Assembly (NCBI RefSeq): GCF_000312425.1
Contig: NZ_HE997181.1
Coordinates: 2,053,124 to 2,117,123 of the forward strand
Origin: Reyranella massiliensis 521
Lineage (GTDB): Bacteria; Pseudomonadota; Alphaproteobacteria; Reyranellales; Reyranellaceae
DNA: 64,000 nucleotides
Direction of reading: 5' to 3'
The notes below the pieces were generated by a model that was not told where the DNA came from, did no database searches, and saw nothing but the letters and a program-made list of their open reading frames with translations. Below are positions 34,208 through 46,342 of the stretch, one piece after another; within the stretch, counting starts at the first letter, position 1; the number at the start of each line of letters is the position of its first letter. The position numbers were made by a program, and so were the translations under genes.

Positions 34208-35424
34208 GTTTCGATGTCGCCGCTGTTCGCCGGCAGTTTCCCATTCTCTCCGAGATCATCGACGGCCTGCCGGTGCACTATCTCGACAACGGCGCCTCGG
34301 CACAGACGCCGCTCGCCGTGATCGACGCGGTGCGGCACTACGAGACGACAAGCCGGGCCAACGTGCTGCGCGGCGTGCATCGACTGGCCGAGCGCGCGAC
34401 CGAGGCCTACGAGAATGCACGCGCCGAGGTTGCCAAGTTCCTGGGCGTCCAGCCGATGGAAGTGATCTTCACCGGCGGCTGTACGGCGGCGATCAACCTC
34501 GTGGCCTATTCCTACGGTTCTCTTCTGAAGCCCGGCGATCGCATCTTGCTTTCCGAGTTGGAGCATCATTCCAATATCGTGCCCTGGCAGCTCCTGCGTG
34601 CCCGCTCGGGCATCGAGATCGATGTGATCCCGGTGACGGAAGACGGCCGTATAGATTTGACCCAGTTGCCGCGCCTGCTGACCCCCAAGACCAGGCTGGT
34701 CTCGCTCGCCCATGTCTCGAACGTGACAGGTGCGCTGCTCGATGTCCGTGCCGTCGTCGCAGCAGCCAAATCGGTTGGCGCCCGGGTGATGCTCGACGGT
34801 GCGCAGCGCGCGCCGCATGGGCCGCTCGATCTGCCGTCACTGGGCATCGACTTCTATGTCTTCGCCGGTCACAAGGCTTACGGCCCGAATGGAATTGGTA
34901 TCCTGTGGGGCAAGCCCGAATTGCTGGACGCCATGCCCCCCTTCATGGGCGGAGGCTCGATGATCGGACGGGTCACTTTTGCCGAGACGACATGGGCGCC
35001 ATCGCCACGTCGCTTCGAGGCGGGCACACCCGCGATCGGTCCTGCCATAGGCCTCGGCGCAGCCTGTACCTGGATGCAATCGCTCGATTGGACAGCGGCG
35101 CACGATCACGAGATGAGCCTGGTCCAGCGTCTGATGGACGGCCTGCAAAAGGTCGACGGCACCAGGCTGTTCGGCCCGGCGAGCCTGCAGAACCGCTATC
35201 CGGTCGTGTCCTTCATGCTCGAAGGCGTGCATCCGCACGATGTCGCTCAGACGCTCGATTCCTTCGGCGTTGCCGTACGTGCGGGCCATCACTGCGCCCA
35301 GCCCTTGATGGACCGCTTCGACCTCGACGGCACGACCCGCGTCTCGATGGCGCCCTATAACGACAACACGGACATCGACGCGCTGCTGGCCGGCGTGGCG
35401 CATGCCGCACGTACCTTGCGATGA
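34204..35424 (+). CDS. SufS/NifS-type cysteine desulfurase
   Basis: A 406-residue class V aminotransferase-fold PLP enzyme, taking sulfur from cysteine as a persulfide. The PLP lysine is K224 (FAGHKAYGPNG) and the persulfide cysteine is C364 (AVRAGHHCAQPL). GCTAAINLVAYSYG and LSELEHHSNIVPWQ are SufS signatures. ATG 34204 overlaps the previous stop (ATGA), fixing the start. Embedded among XdhC and Mo-cofactor genes, it is a good candidate for a desulfurase that sulfurates the molybdenum cofactor, like NifS4 acting with XdhC in Rhodobacter capsulatus. It may also feed the SufU scaffold encoded next. Confidence 0.92.
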   Translation: MSFDVAAVRRQFPILSEIIDGLPVHYLDNGASAQTPLAVIDAVRHYETTSRANVLRGVHRLAERATEAYENARAEVAKFLGVQPMEVIFTGGCTAAINLVAYSYGSLLKPGDRILLSELEHHSNIVPWQLLRARSGIEIDVIPVTEDGRIDLTQLPRLLTPKTRLVSLAHVSNVTGALLDVRAVVAAAKSVGARVMLDGAQRAPHGPLDLPSLGIDFYVFAGHKAYGPNGIGILWGKPELLDAMPPFMGGGSMIGRVTFAETTWAPSPRRFEAGTPAIGPAIGLGAACTWMQSLDWTAAHDHEMSLVQRLMDGLQKVDGTRLFGPASLQNRYPVVSFMLEGVHPHDVAQTLDSFGVAVRAGHHCAQPLMDRFDLDGTTRVSMAPYNDNTDIDALLAGVAHAARTLR

Positions 35425-35828
35425 ACGACCAGCTCTATCAGGACCGTATCGTTGCGCTTGCCAAAGCCAAGACAGGTGCGGGCAAGCTCGACGCACCGAC
35501 CAGGTCGGCGCGGCGCGACAACCCGCTGTGCGGCGATCGCGTCACCATGGACGTCAAGCTCGACGGGCAGGGACGTATCACGGAGATCGCGCATCAGGTC
35601 CGCGGCTGCCTGCTGTGCCAGGCCTCGGCCTCGGCATTGTCGGCGGTCGCGGTCGGCCGGGATTCTGCTGGTATCTCCGACATCCGGCGTGACGCCGAGC
35701 GCGCTCTCGGCCGCGAGGCGGGCGATCCGCGCGAACCGTTTACGGCGTTCACGCCTGTCGCCACCCACAAGTCGCGACAGGAATGCGTACTGCTTCCCTT
35801 CGAAGCCCTGAAAGACGCGCTCTCGTAG
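35421..35828 (+). CDS. SufU/IscU-like Fe-S cluster assembly scaffold
   Basis: A 135-residue protein of the NifU N-terminal/SufU family. Ligand cysteines are C37 (NPLCGDRV), C63 (VRGCLLCQAS) and C122 (RQECVLLPF), with the conserved D39; C66 is an extra cysteine close to C63. SufU proteins accept sulfur from SufS and build or relay [2Fe-2S] units. The start overlaps the desulfurase stop (ATGA). As last gene of the maturation run it probably supplies the two [2Fe-2S] clusters of the small subunit of the Mo-hydroxylase, though a general role is possible. Confidence 0.88.
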   Translation: MNDQLYQDRIVALAKAKTGAGKLDAPTRSARRDNPLCGDRVTMDVKLDGQGRITEIAHQVRGCLLCQASASALSAVAVGRDSAGISDIRRDAERALGREAGDPREPFTAFTPVATHKSRQECVLLPFEALKDALS

Positions 35829-35900
35829 TTTCGTCGCGTCGTCGCCGCGGTTGTGTCACAGTCGCACTTCACGGTGCGCGTGCATCGCCCGGGAGAGACT

Positions 35901-37925
35901 ATGCGCCTATTTTTGAACGTCGTGGCTCTTTTGGGCCTGATTGCGTTCCCGACTTTTGCCTTCGCTCAGGAACTCGCTCTCAAGCGAGTCATGCTGTCCT
36001 CGGGCGGCCTCGGCTATTTCGAGTACGAAGCCACGGTGGAAGGAAACGCCACCCTGAAGCTCACGGTGTCGCTCGATCAGGTCGACGACGTGCTGAAGAG
36101 TCTGGTCGTCTATGACGACAAAGGCGGCGTCGGCGGCCTCAGCCTGCCGGGACGCGAACCGCTTGCCCAGGCCTTCAAGGACCTGCCGTTCGACCAGCAT
36201 TCGCTGGGCTCTCCGGCCGAGCTTCTGTCCACCCTGAAAGGAGCCGAGATTACGGTTGGCGGCGGCCGTGCTCTCGCGGGCCGTGTCGTCTCTGTCGAGG
36301 AAGAGACGGTGGCTCTGCCAGGCGACAAGGGCACGACCAAGCGCACACGCGTGACGCTTTTCACCGACCGCGGCCTGCAGCAGTTCATCCTGGAGGACGC
36401 GGAAAACCTGCAGTTCGCCGACGCGGCCTTGCGCGCGAAAATTGGCCAGGCGCTGCTCGCGATCCAGGGCAACCGCGCCAAGGATGCGCGTACCCTCGAT
36501 CTGGCGACTCGTGGCGACGGCAAGCGCACCGTACGTGTCGCCTACATCGTCGAAGCGCCCGTGTGGAAGGCTTCCTACCGCCTGACCTTGCCGGCCGATG
36601 CCGCCGCACCGCGCTCGGCGCTGCAGGGCTGGGCCGTCGTCGAAAATCTGAGCGGCCAGGACTGGAAGGATGTCGAGCTCACCCTTGTGTCCGGCCGACC
36701 GGTCGCTTTCCGGCAGGCGCTTTACAATGCCTATTACGTGACACGCCCCGAAGTGCCGGTCGAAGTCGCGGGCCGTCTGATGCCAGGCGTCGATCGCGGC
36801 GGCGTGGACGCCGATCTGCGCGCGAAAACCATGCCTCTGCCGACATCTCCCCAGTATCGCGCCCAGCAGGAGCGTTCGGTCGCCGCACCTGCGGCAGCAC
36901 CTCCGCCGCCGCCGGCTCCGATAGCTGCAGGAGCAGAGCCGATTGCGGCAAGCGATGCGGCGACGCAGGTCGTCTTCAAGTTTCCGCGCGCCGTGAGCGT
37001 GGAGAACGGCCGCACGCTTTCGATCCCGATCATCGACCGTCAGGTGCCGGCGCTGCGGCTGGCGCTCTATCAGGCCGATACGGCGTCGCGCAATCCGCTG
37101 GCCGCAATTCGCCTGACCAACGATGGCGAATCGGGGCTGCCTCCGGGCATCATCACGATCTATGAGCGCGACAAGGCCGGTTATGTTGCCTATGTGGGCG
37201 ACGCCCGCCTGTCGGGATTCCCAACCGGCGAGACCCGGCTTCTCGCCTATGCCCTCGACGAGAAAATCGTCATCGAGCGCGACGTGGCACAAACCGAGCA
37301 GCTTGCGACCGGCACGATTGCCAATGGGGCACTGCGTCTCTCGCGCGTCGTGCGCCAGACCACGACCTATCGCGTGCGTGGCCCTGCCAAGGAGCCGCGC
37401 CAGCTCATCGTCGTCCAGCGCCGCCTGCCGGGCTGGACGCTTTCGAAGCCCGACGCCAAGGGCGTCGAATTGAGCGAGGGGAACTATCGCATCCCGTTCC
37501 AGCTTCCGGGCGGCGATCAGACCCAGACCTTCGAGGTCGTGCAGGAGCAGACGCAGCAGCAGGAAGTTCGGTTGGTCGAAAGCGCTGCCGACCAGATTCG
37601 CGTCTACGCGCAGGCCCGCGAGTTCGACGCCAAGACGCGGGATGCCCTCAGTCGCGTGCTGCAGCTTCAGCAGGCCGTCGCCGAGGCGCAACGCAAGGTC
37701 ACGCAGGTCGACGGCGAGCGGCAGCAGATCGTGCAGGAGCAGGCACGGCTGCGCGACAATCTCGCCCGCGTGCCGGCCAACAGCGACCTGCAGCGCCGCT
37801 ATCTTGCGACCCTCGACAAACAGGAGACCGAGCTAGAAGCGATCGCCAAGCGCCGTGGCGAGGCGGAGAAGGGCGTCGAAACGGCGCGCGAGGCGCTCAG
37901 GACCTACGTCGCATCGCTGGGGTGA
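35901..37925 (+). CDS. DUF4139 domain-containing secreted protein
   Basis: A 674-residue exported protein. ATG 35901 follows GGGAGAG and opens a signal peptide, RLFLNVVALLGLIAFPTFAF, cleaved before QELALKRV. A DUF4140/DUF4139-like beta region covers most of the chain (VEAPVWKASYRLTLP, VENLSGQDWKDVELTLVSG). A Pro/Ala-rich linker lies at about 345-365. The last 100 residues (from about 575) are a strong coiled coil rich in Gln and Arg. Unlike typical DUF4139 proteins the coiled coil is C-terminal. Function is unknown. It is 72 bases from the Mo-maturation genes but has its own leader, and it converges on recG with no gap. Confidence 0.8.
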   Translation: MRLFLNVVALLGLIAFPTFAFAQELALKRVMLSSGGLGYFEYEATVEGNATLKLTVSLDQVDDVLKSLVVYDDKGGVGGLSLPGREPLAQAFKDLPFDQHSLGSPAELLSTLKGAEITVGGGRALAGRVVSVEEETVALPGDKGTTKRTRVTLFTDRGLQQFILEDAENLQFADAALRAKIGQALLAIQGNRAKDARTLDLATRGDGKRTVRVAYIVEAPVWKASYRLTLPADAAAPRSALQGWAVVENLSGQDWKDVELTLVSGRPVAFRQALYNAYYVTRPEVPVEVAGRLMPGVDRGGVDADLRAKTMPLPTSPQYRAQQERSVAAPAAAPPPPPAPIAAGAEPIAASDAATQVVFKFPRAVSVENGRTLSIPIIDRQVPALRLALYQADTASRNPLAAIRLTNDGESGLPPGIITIYERDKAGYVAYVGDARLSGFPTGETRLLAYALDEKIVIERDVAQTEQLATGTIANGALRLSRVVRQTTTYRVRGPAKEPRQLIVVQRRLPGWTLSKPDAKGVELSEGNYRIPFQLPGGDQTQTFEVVQEQTQQQEVRLVESAADQIRVYAQAREFDAKTRDALSRVLQLQQAVAEAQRKVTQVDGERQQIVQEQARLRDNLARVPANSDLQRRYLATLDKQETELEAIAKRRGEAEKGVETAREALRTYVASLG

Positions 37926-40007
37926 TCAGCCCGCCCGCAGCGTCCTCACGGCATCGTCGCGGCGGAACAGGTAGAGCAGGGCGCGCAGCGCCTTGCCGCG
38001 CTCCGATTGCAGATCGGGGTCGCGGTCGATCACGAGCCGGGCATCGTCGCGAGCGGCCTGCAGCAGCTCGCCGTGTACCGAGAGATCGGCCAGACGCATG
38101 TCGGGCAGGCCGCTTTGCCGTGTCCCCAGCAACTCGCCAGCGCCGCGCAGCCGGAGATCTTCTTCAGCGATGCGAAAGCCATCCTCGGTCTCGCGCATGA
38201 TCGCAAGCCGCGACTTGGCCGTCTCGCCGAGAGGCTGGGCGTAGAGCAGAAGGCAGGTCGACTTGGCACTGCCGCGGCCCACGCGTCCGCGGAGCTGATG
38301 GAGCTGTGCCAGGCCGAAACGTTCGGCGTGCTCGATCACCATCACCGTCGCCGCCGGCACGTCGACGCCGACTTCGATCACCGTGGTCGCGACCAGGATC
38401 GAAAGCCGCCCGTCGGCAAAGGCGGCCATCGTCGCTTCGCGCTCGGCGCTCTTCAAGCGGCCATGCAACAACCCGACCTTGCCGGGGAACCGCTCGCTCA
38501 GCAGGCGGAAGCGCTCCTCGACATTGGCGAGATCGACTTCCTCCGATTCCTCGATCAACGGGCAGACCCAATAGACTCGTGCACCAGTGGCGATCTGGCG
38601 GCCGACGCCTTGCGCCACTTCTCCGATCCGCTCCAGAGGAATGGTGCGCGTGTCTATGGGCTGCCGACCGGCCGGCTTTTCGGTGAGCTTGGAAACGTCG
38701 AGATCTCCGTAGGCCGCCAGCATCAGGGTGCGCGGGATCGGGGTGGCCGTCATGACCAGAAGATCGACGGCATGGCCTTTCGACGAAAGCGCCATGCGTT
38801 GATGCACGCCGAAGCGATGCTGTTCGTCGACCACGGCCAAAGCGAGGTCGGCAAATTCGACGTCCTCTTGCACCAGCGCGTGCGTGCCGACGACGAGCTG
38901 GATCGTACCGTCGCTGAGGCCCTGCAGAGTTTCTTTCTTCACCTTCTGGCCGTCGCGTCCGGTCAGGAGGGCCAATCGCACACCGGCCGCGGCTGCGAGC
39001 GGCGCAATCGTGGCATGATGCTGCCGGGCCAGAAGCTCGGTCGGTGCCATGAGGGCGGCTTGTGCACCAGCCTCGGCGCAGATCAGCATGGCCAGCAGTG
39101 CCACCAGAGTCTTGCCGCTGCCGACGTCGCCTTGCAGCAGCCGGATCATGCGTTCGGCCTTGCCCATGTCGGTCGCGATCTCCTCGATGGCTGCCTTCTG
39201 GCTCGCCGTGAGATCGAAGGGCAGGGAAGCGAGCACGGCCTCGCGCAGGCGGCCATCGCCCTGCGTGGCGTGCCCCGCGAGCGTGCGATTGTGGTGACGC
39301 ACCAGCGCAATCGCGAGCTGGCTCGCCAGCAATTCGTCGAAAGCAAGCCGCGCCCGCGCCGGATGCATCGGCGACAGGTCGTTTTCTTCCGTGGGTGCGT
39401 GAGCACGGGTGAGGGCGCCGTGCCAGCTCTGCCAGCGCTGCTTGGCGAGATAGGCGGCGTCCTGCCATTCGGGCAGCTCGGGCGCCCGTTCGACGGCCGC
39501 GGCGACGGCCTTCTGCACGGGTCTCTGAGTGAGGCCGGCCGTCAGCCCATAGACCGGCTCGACTCGCAGGACGGACTCGCGCTGGTCCAGCGGCACCACA
39601 TGGTCGGGGTGCGTCATCTGCACCTCGCCCTGGTAGATCTCGACCCTGCCGCTCACCACGCGGGTTTCGCCGGGCGGCAGCAGCCTCCGGAGGTAGTCCT
39701 CGCGGCCATTGAAGTAGGTGAGGCAGAGACGCCCGGTCTCGTCGCTGCACCAGACGCGGTAAGGCTGACGCGGGCTGTGCGGGACCAGGTGTTCGTCGAC
39801 GACGACGGTGAGCGTGGCGACCTCTCCCGCCTTGGCAGCGGCGACGTCCGGAGCATTGCGCCGGTCGATCACGGCGAACGGCAGGTGCCACAGCAGGTCA
39901 ACCACCAGAGGCCCTGCAAGTTTCTCTACGAGCTTGCCCAGCCGCGGGCCGATGCCGGGCAGCGCGGTGACTTGGGCGAAGAGGGGGGTGAGGCTCTGCG
40001 GGCGCAT
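37926..40007 (-). CDS. recG: ATP-dependent DNA helicase RecG
   Basis: A 693-residue branch-migration helicase that remodels stalled forks and recombination junctions. The N-terminal wedge/OB domain (residues about 1-220) begins LTPLFAQVTALPGIGPRLGK, the helix-hairpin-like start of RecG. Motif I is LLQGDVGSGKTLVALLAM, motif II VVDEQHRFGVHQR and motif [15 protein letters not shown]. The TRG region includes HQLRGRVGRGSAKSTCLL and later RGAGELLGTRQSGLPD. ATG 40007 faces the divergent sdhE gene 85 bases away. Confidence 0.97.
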   Translation of the reverse strand: MRPQSLTPLFAQVTALPGIGPRLGKLVEKLAGPLVVDLLWHLPFAVIDRRNAPDVAAAKAGEVATLTVVVDEHLVPHSPRQPYRVWCSDETGRLCLTYFNGREDYLRRLLPPGETRVVSGRVEIYQGEVQMTHPDHVVPLDQRESVLRVEPVYGLTAGLTQRPVQKAVAAAVERAPELPEWQDAAYLAKQRWQSWHGALTRAHAPTEENDLSPMHPARARLAFDELLASQLAIALVRHHNRTLAGHATQGDGRLREAVLASLPFDLTASQKAAIEEIATDMGKAERMIRLLQGDVGSGKTLVALLAMLICAEAGAQAALMAPTELLARQHHATIAPLAAAAGVRLALLTGRDGQKVKKETLQGLSDGTIQLVVGTHALVQEDVEFADLALAVVDEQHRFGVHQRMALSSKGHAVDLLVMTATPIPRTLMLAAYGDLDVSKLTEKPAGRQPIDTRTIPLERIGEVAQGVGRQIATGARVYWVCPLIEESEEVDLANVEERFRLLSERFPGKVGLLHGRLKSAEREATMAAFADGRLSILVATTVIEVGVDVPAATVMVIEHAERFGLAQLHQLRGRVGRGSAKSTCLLLYAQPLGETAKSRLAIMRETEDGFRIAEEDLRLRGAGELLGTRQSGLPDMRLADLSVHGELLQAARDDARLVIDRDPDLQSERGKALRALLYLFRRDDAVRTLRAG

Positions 40008-40092
40008 GGTTGATAAGTTCTGCGGCCGCGTGACTTCGCCATCGCTGCCGCCTATATGCTACGCCCCTTTTCGGGCCGGACCTGGGGAAAAC

Positions 40093-40358
40093 ATGTCAGG
40101 CGAGGATATCGAGACGCGGCGCAAGCGTCTGCTCTACCGCAGTGTCTATCGCGGCAACAAGGAGAACGACATCCTCCTTGGACAGTTCGCGCGCGCCCAT
40201 ATCGCTACATTCGATGCTTCGGAGCTGGATCAATACGAGCGGCTGCTCGCGGCGAGCGACAACGACATCTACGACTGGGTCAGCGGCAAGGTCGCGGTCC
40301 CAGCGGAGAGCGATACGCCCGTCGTGCGCAAGCTGCTTGCGTTTCGCGTGAGGTTCTA

Positions 40359-40359
<1 letters not shown>
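40093..40359 (+). CDS. sdhE: Succinate dehydrogenase assembly factor 2 (FAD assembly factor SdhE)
   Basis: An 88-residue five-helix protein of the SdhE/Sdh5 family, which promotes covalent FAD attachment to the succinate dehydrogenase flavoprotein. The hallmark RGxxExD reads YRGNKENDILLGQFA at about residues 19-33, and YERLLAASDNDIYDWVSGK completes the fold. ATG 40093 follows GGGGAAA. Its TAG stop overlaps the GTG start of mfd by one base. Position between recG and mfd is a recurring alphaproteobacterial arrangement; no sdh genes are in the window. Confidence 0.94.
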
Positions 40360-43856
<3,497 letters not shown>

Positions 43857-44432
43857 CCGTTGGTTTCTTCGGCTTTTTCTTCGCCGGCTTCTTCATCAAC
43901 GACCTGACCGCGCGGCGTGCGCAACGCAGCAGCCAGTCGCTGAGCCGCGTATCGCCCGAGGCGCGGGCCAGTACCACGGCCCCGACGGCCAGGATGGTCG
44001 CCGCGGTCGCGTCGGCATCCAGCCCCCTGCGGCCGCGTGCCTTGGCCAGCTCGTCGATGACGGCGTGCAGCACATTGGCATAGGCAAGGCGTGCCGGAAG
44101 GGTAGCGCGCGTGATGTCGCCGGGCAGGGCGGCCAAGGTGCAGGCGAGGGCATTCGCGGCGAGGTCTTCGCGGTCGAGATAGGCGTCGAGCACCGCTTCC
44201 GCGGGTTCGCGTCGCAGCTTCAGCAGCAACCCGTGCCCCATGCGGACGATCTCCGAGAATAGGTCGTCCTTCGAGGTGAAGTGCGCATAGAAGGCGCCGC
44301 GCGTCAGGCCGGCTGCCAGCATGATGTCGTCGATATTGGTTCCGGCATGGCCGCGCAGCCGGAACAGCCGGGCGGCATGTTCGACGATCTCGGCCCGGGT
44401 CCGGGCCTTTCGGGCGGGGCTTTGCGGCATCG

Positions 44433-44467
44433 TATGTCGATGATCATATCATATGATCACCGACATA
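44433..44467. promoter_or_regulatory. 35-bp near-perfect palindrome, probable TetR operator
   Basis: The core TGATCATAT (44441-44449) and its exact reverse complement (44451-44459) flank a central C. After one mismatched pair, a further seven pairs match (44433-44439 with 44461-44467). It is strikingly AT-rich for this genome and holds TATGAT hexamers that could serve as the -10 of tetR. It lies between the tetR start and the stop of the FrnE-like gene. Confidence 0.7.
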
Positions 44468-44486
44468 TCATTGGCCAGAAGGACGT

Positions 44487-45146
44487 TCAGGCGGTCGATT
44501 GGGCCGCGCTCGTCGCGGCGTCGCGTTCGGCGAGATTGAAGACCTCGACGAAGGCGGAAGGCGGCTGCGCGCCCGAGACGGCATACTTGCGGTTGACGAT
44601 GAAGCAGGGCACGCCGTTGATCCCGAGGCGCCGGGCATAGACGTCGGAGGCGACGACCTCTTGCCGGCCCTCGTCGCTCGCGAGATAGGCGCGGGCGCGT
44701 TCTTCCTCGACACCCGCGCGCACGGCACATTCGATCAGGGTGTCCAGGTCACCGATATCCAGGCCTTCTTCGAAGTAGGCCTTGAACAACTCGGCCACGA
44801 CTTCGTCCTGCCGTTCGATTTTGGCGCTCCAGTGAACCAGGCGATGCGACAGCACCGTGTTGGGCGTGCGCTTGATGCGCGAGAACTGGAAGTCGATGCC
44901 GGCCTCGCGCCCGCTTTCGGCGATCGCCTGATAGATCTGGCGCGGGCGGTCGCCGCCGCCGAACTTGGCGCGCACATAGTCGTCCCGCGTCATGCCTTCG
45001 GCGGGCATGTCGGGGTTGAGCTGGAAGGGACGCCAGGCGACGGCAATGTCGGTGCGCCCACTCTGCATCAGCGCGCGCTCGAAGCGGCGCTTGCCGATGT
45101 AACACCAGGGACAGATCGTGTCCGAGACGATGTCGACGTAGATCAT
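44487..45146 (-). CDS. DsbA family oxidoreductase, FrnE-like
   Basis: A 219-residue thioredoxin-fold protein without a signal peptide, so cytoplasmic. The active site CPWC follows the first strand (YVDIVSDTICPWCYIGKRRF), and INGVPCFIVNRKYAVSGAQP contains the cis-Pro loop. FrnE-type proteins are 2-hydroxychromene-isomerase-like disulfide oxidoreductases, sometimes linked to oxidative stress. ATG 45146 overlaps the stop of the MFS gene (ATGA). With the MFS permease and SDR upstream it forms an operon ending just before the TetR palindrome. Confidence 0.92.
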   Translation of the reverse strand: MIYVDIVSDTICPWCYIGKRRFERALMQSGRTDIAVAWRPFQLNPDMPAEGMTRDDYVRAKFGGGDRPRQIYQAIAESGREAGIDFQFSRIKRTPNTVLSHRLVHWSAKIERQDEVVAELFKAYFEEGLDIGDLDTLIECAVRAGVEEERARAYLASDEGRQEVVASDVYARRLGINGVPCFIVNRKYAVSGAQPPSAFVEVFNLAERDAATSAAQSTA

Positions 45147-46342
45147 GCGGCAAGCCTACGCCTTTCGCGCCAGTGCAGGAAGAGCGCGGCGGCAACGACA
45201 ACGGCCAGGGCCGTCGAGGTCAGCCAGGCGGCATTTTGCCAGCCACCCGAGGCCACCAGCGCGCCGGTGATCGGCGGCCCCAGCAGAGCACCTATGTTGG
45301 AGCCTTGCATCAGGAGGCCTGTCGATGCACCTGCCAGATCCGGCCGCGGCGCATGGAGCGGAATGGCGGTGAAGAGGGCGCCGGGCACAACGCCGATGAC
45401 CATCGAATAGACGCCTGCCAGAACCAGACGCAGAAGGTCTGGCACACCGTCGACGAAGATGCCCGCGGCACAGAACGCCATGGAGACGGCCGCGCCTGCA
45501 ATCATCGCCACCCGGGGCACCCGGTGATGCAGCAACCATCCGGCAGAGAGATTGCCCAGGGCGTTCACCACCGTGACCAGGGCCGTCACGATTGCCGCCG
45601 TCGAGGTCGCGAAGCCCAGACGCTCGACCTGCAGGGTCGGCAGGAAGCCCACCACGGCAAACCAGCAGCAGGAATAAGCGGCAAAGCAGAGCGCGATGGC
45701 GAGCGGTCCGCCGCTGGTGGCGACTTCCGCCATTTCCGCCAACACCGGGTGCCGCCGCGCCGGAATGGGATCGAATTCTTTCGCCGGCACGGCACGCAGC
45801 AGCAAAGCCGCCAACATCAGTGCCGCTGCACCGGCCGCAACCAGCCAGACGACACGCCAGGAGGTGCCGGGCAGGACGAGCGCCGCGATCAGCATCATCG
45901 TGCCGGCACCGGCCGGCATGTAGGTCGTCCAGAGCGCCATGACGAGGCGCTGGTCGCGGGGCTGTGCGATGCGCAGCAGGAGAGCAGGGGCGGCCGCGGT
46001 AACCGCGATGAACCCCAGCCCCTCGAAGACACGGCCGACCAGAAGCTGGTCGACGCTCACCGCAAAGGCGCCCGCCAGGCTTGCGACGCAGCAAAGCGCG
46101 GTACCGAAGATCACCATCCGGCGATGGCCCAGGCGATCGGCGCTGAGGGCGATCGCCATACCCGTCAGCGCCGTCATCAGGCTGACGGTCGACAGCAGCC
46201 ATCCGGCCTGCCGCAAGCTGGCGTCCAAGCCCTCGCGGATCGAGGGCAGGGAGGGTGGTGCCTTGCCGACCTGGAAGGCCGCGACGATGCCTGCTGCGAC
46301 GAGCAGTCCGACCAGCGCCCAGGGTGTCCGCGGCGTGTTCAG
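45143..46342 (-). CDS. MFS permease, apparently initiating at CTG
   Basis: A major-facilitator protein of 399 residues if started at CTG 46342, with the usual twelve helices. The loop 2-3 motif is ALSADRLGHRRMVIFG. No ATG, GTG or TTG lies in frame before TTG 46228, but the 38 codons upstream of that TTG clearly encode helix 1 (WALVGLLVAAGIVAAFQVG, then PSLPSIREG). The CTG overlaps the SDR stop as CTGA, exactly where an ATGA junction would be expected. If TTG 46228 is used, helix 1 is lost. The substrate is unknown; the transporter is coupled to an SDR upstream and FrnE downstream. Confidence 0.82.
   Translation of the reverse strand: MNTPRTPWALVGLLVAAGIVAAFQVGKAPPSLPSIREGLDASLRQAGWLLSTVSLMTALTGMAIALSADRLGHRRMVIFGTALCCVASLAGAFAVSVDQLLVGRVFEGLGFIAVTAAAPALLLRIAQPRDQRLVMALWTTYMPAGAGTMMLIAALVLPGTSWRVVWLVAAGAAALMLAALLLRAVPAKEFDPIPARRHPVLAEMAEVATSGGPLAIALCFAAYSCCWFAVVGFLPTLQVERLGFATSTAAIVTALVTVVNALGNLSAGWLLHHRVPRVAMIAGAAVSMAFCAAGIFVDGVPDLLRLVLAGVYSMVIGVVPGALFTAIPLHAPRPDLAGASTGLLMQGSNIGALLGPPITGALVASGGWQNAAWLTSTALAVVVAAALFLHWRERRRLAA

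Noticed and set aside
38007..40013. A 668-codon open frame opposite recG
   Set aside because: Shadow of recG with no motif or start signal.
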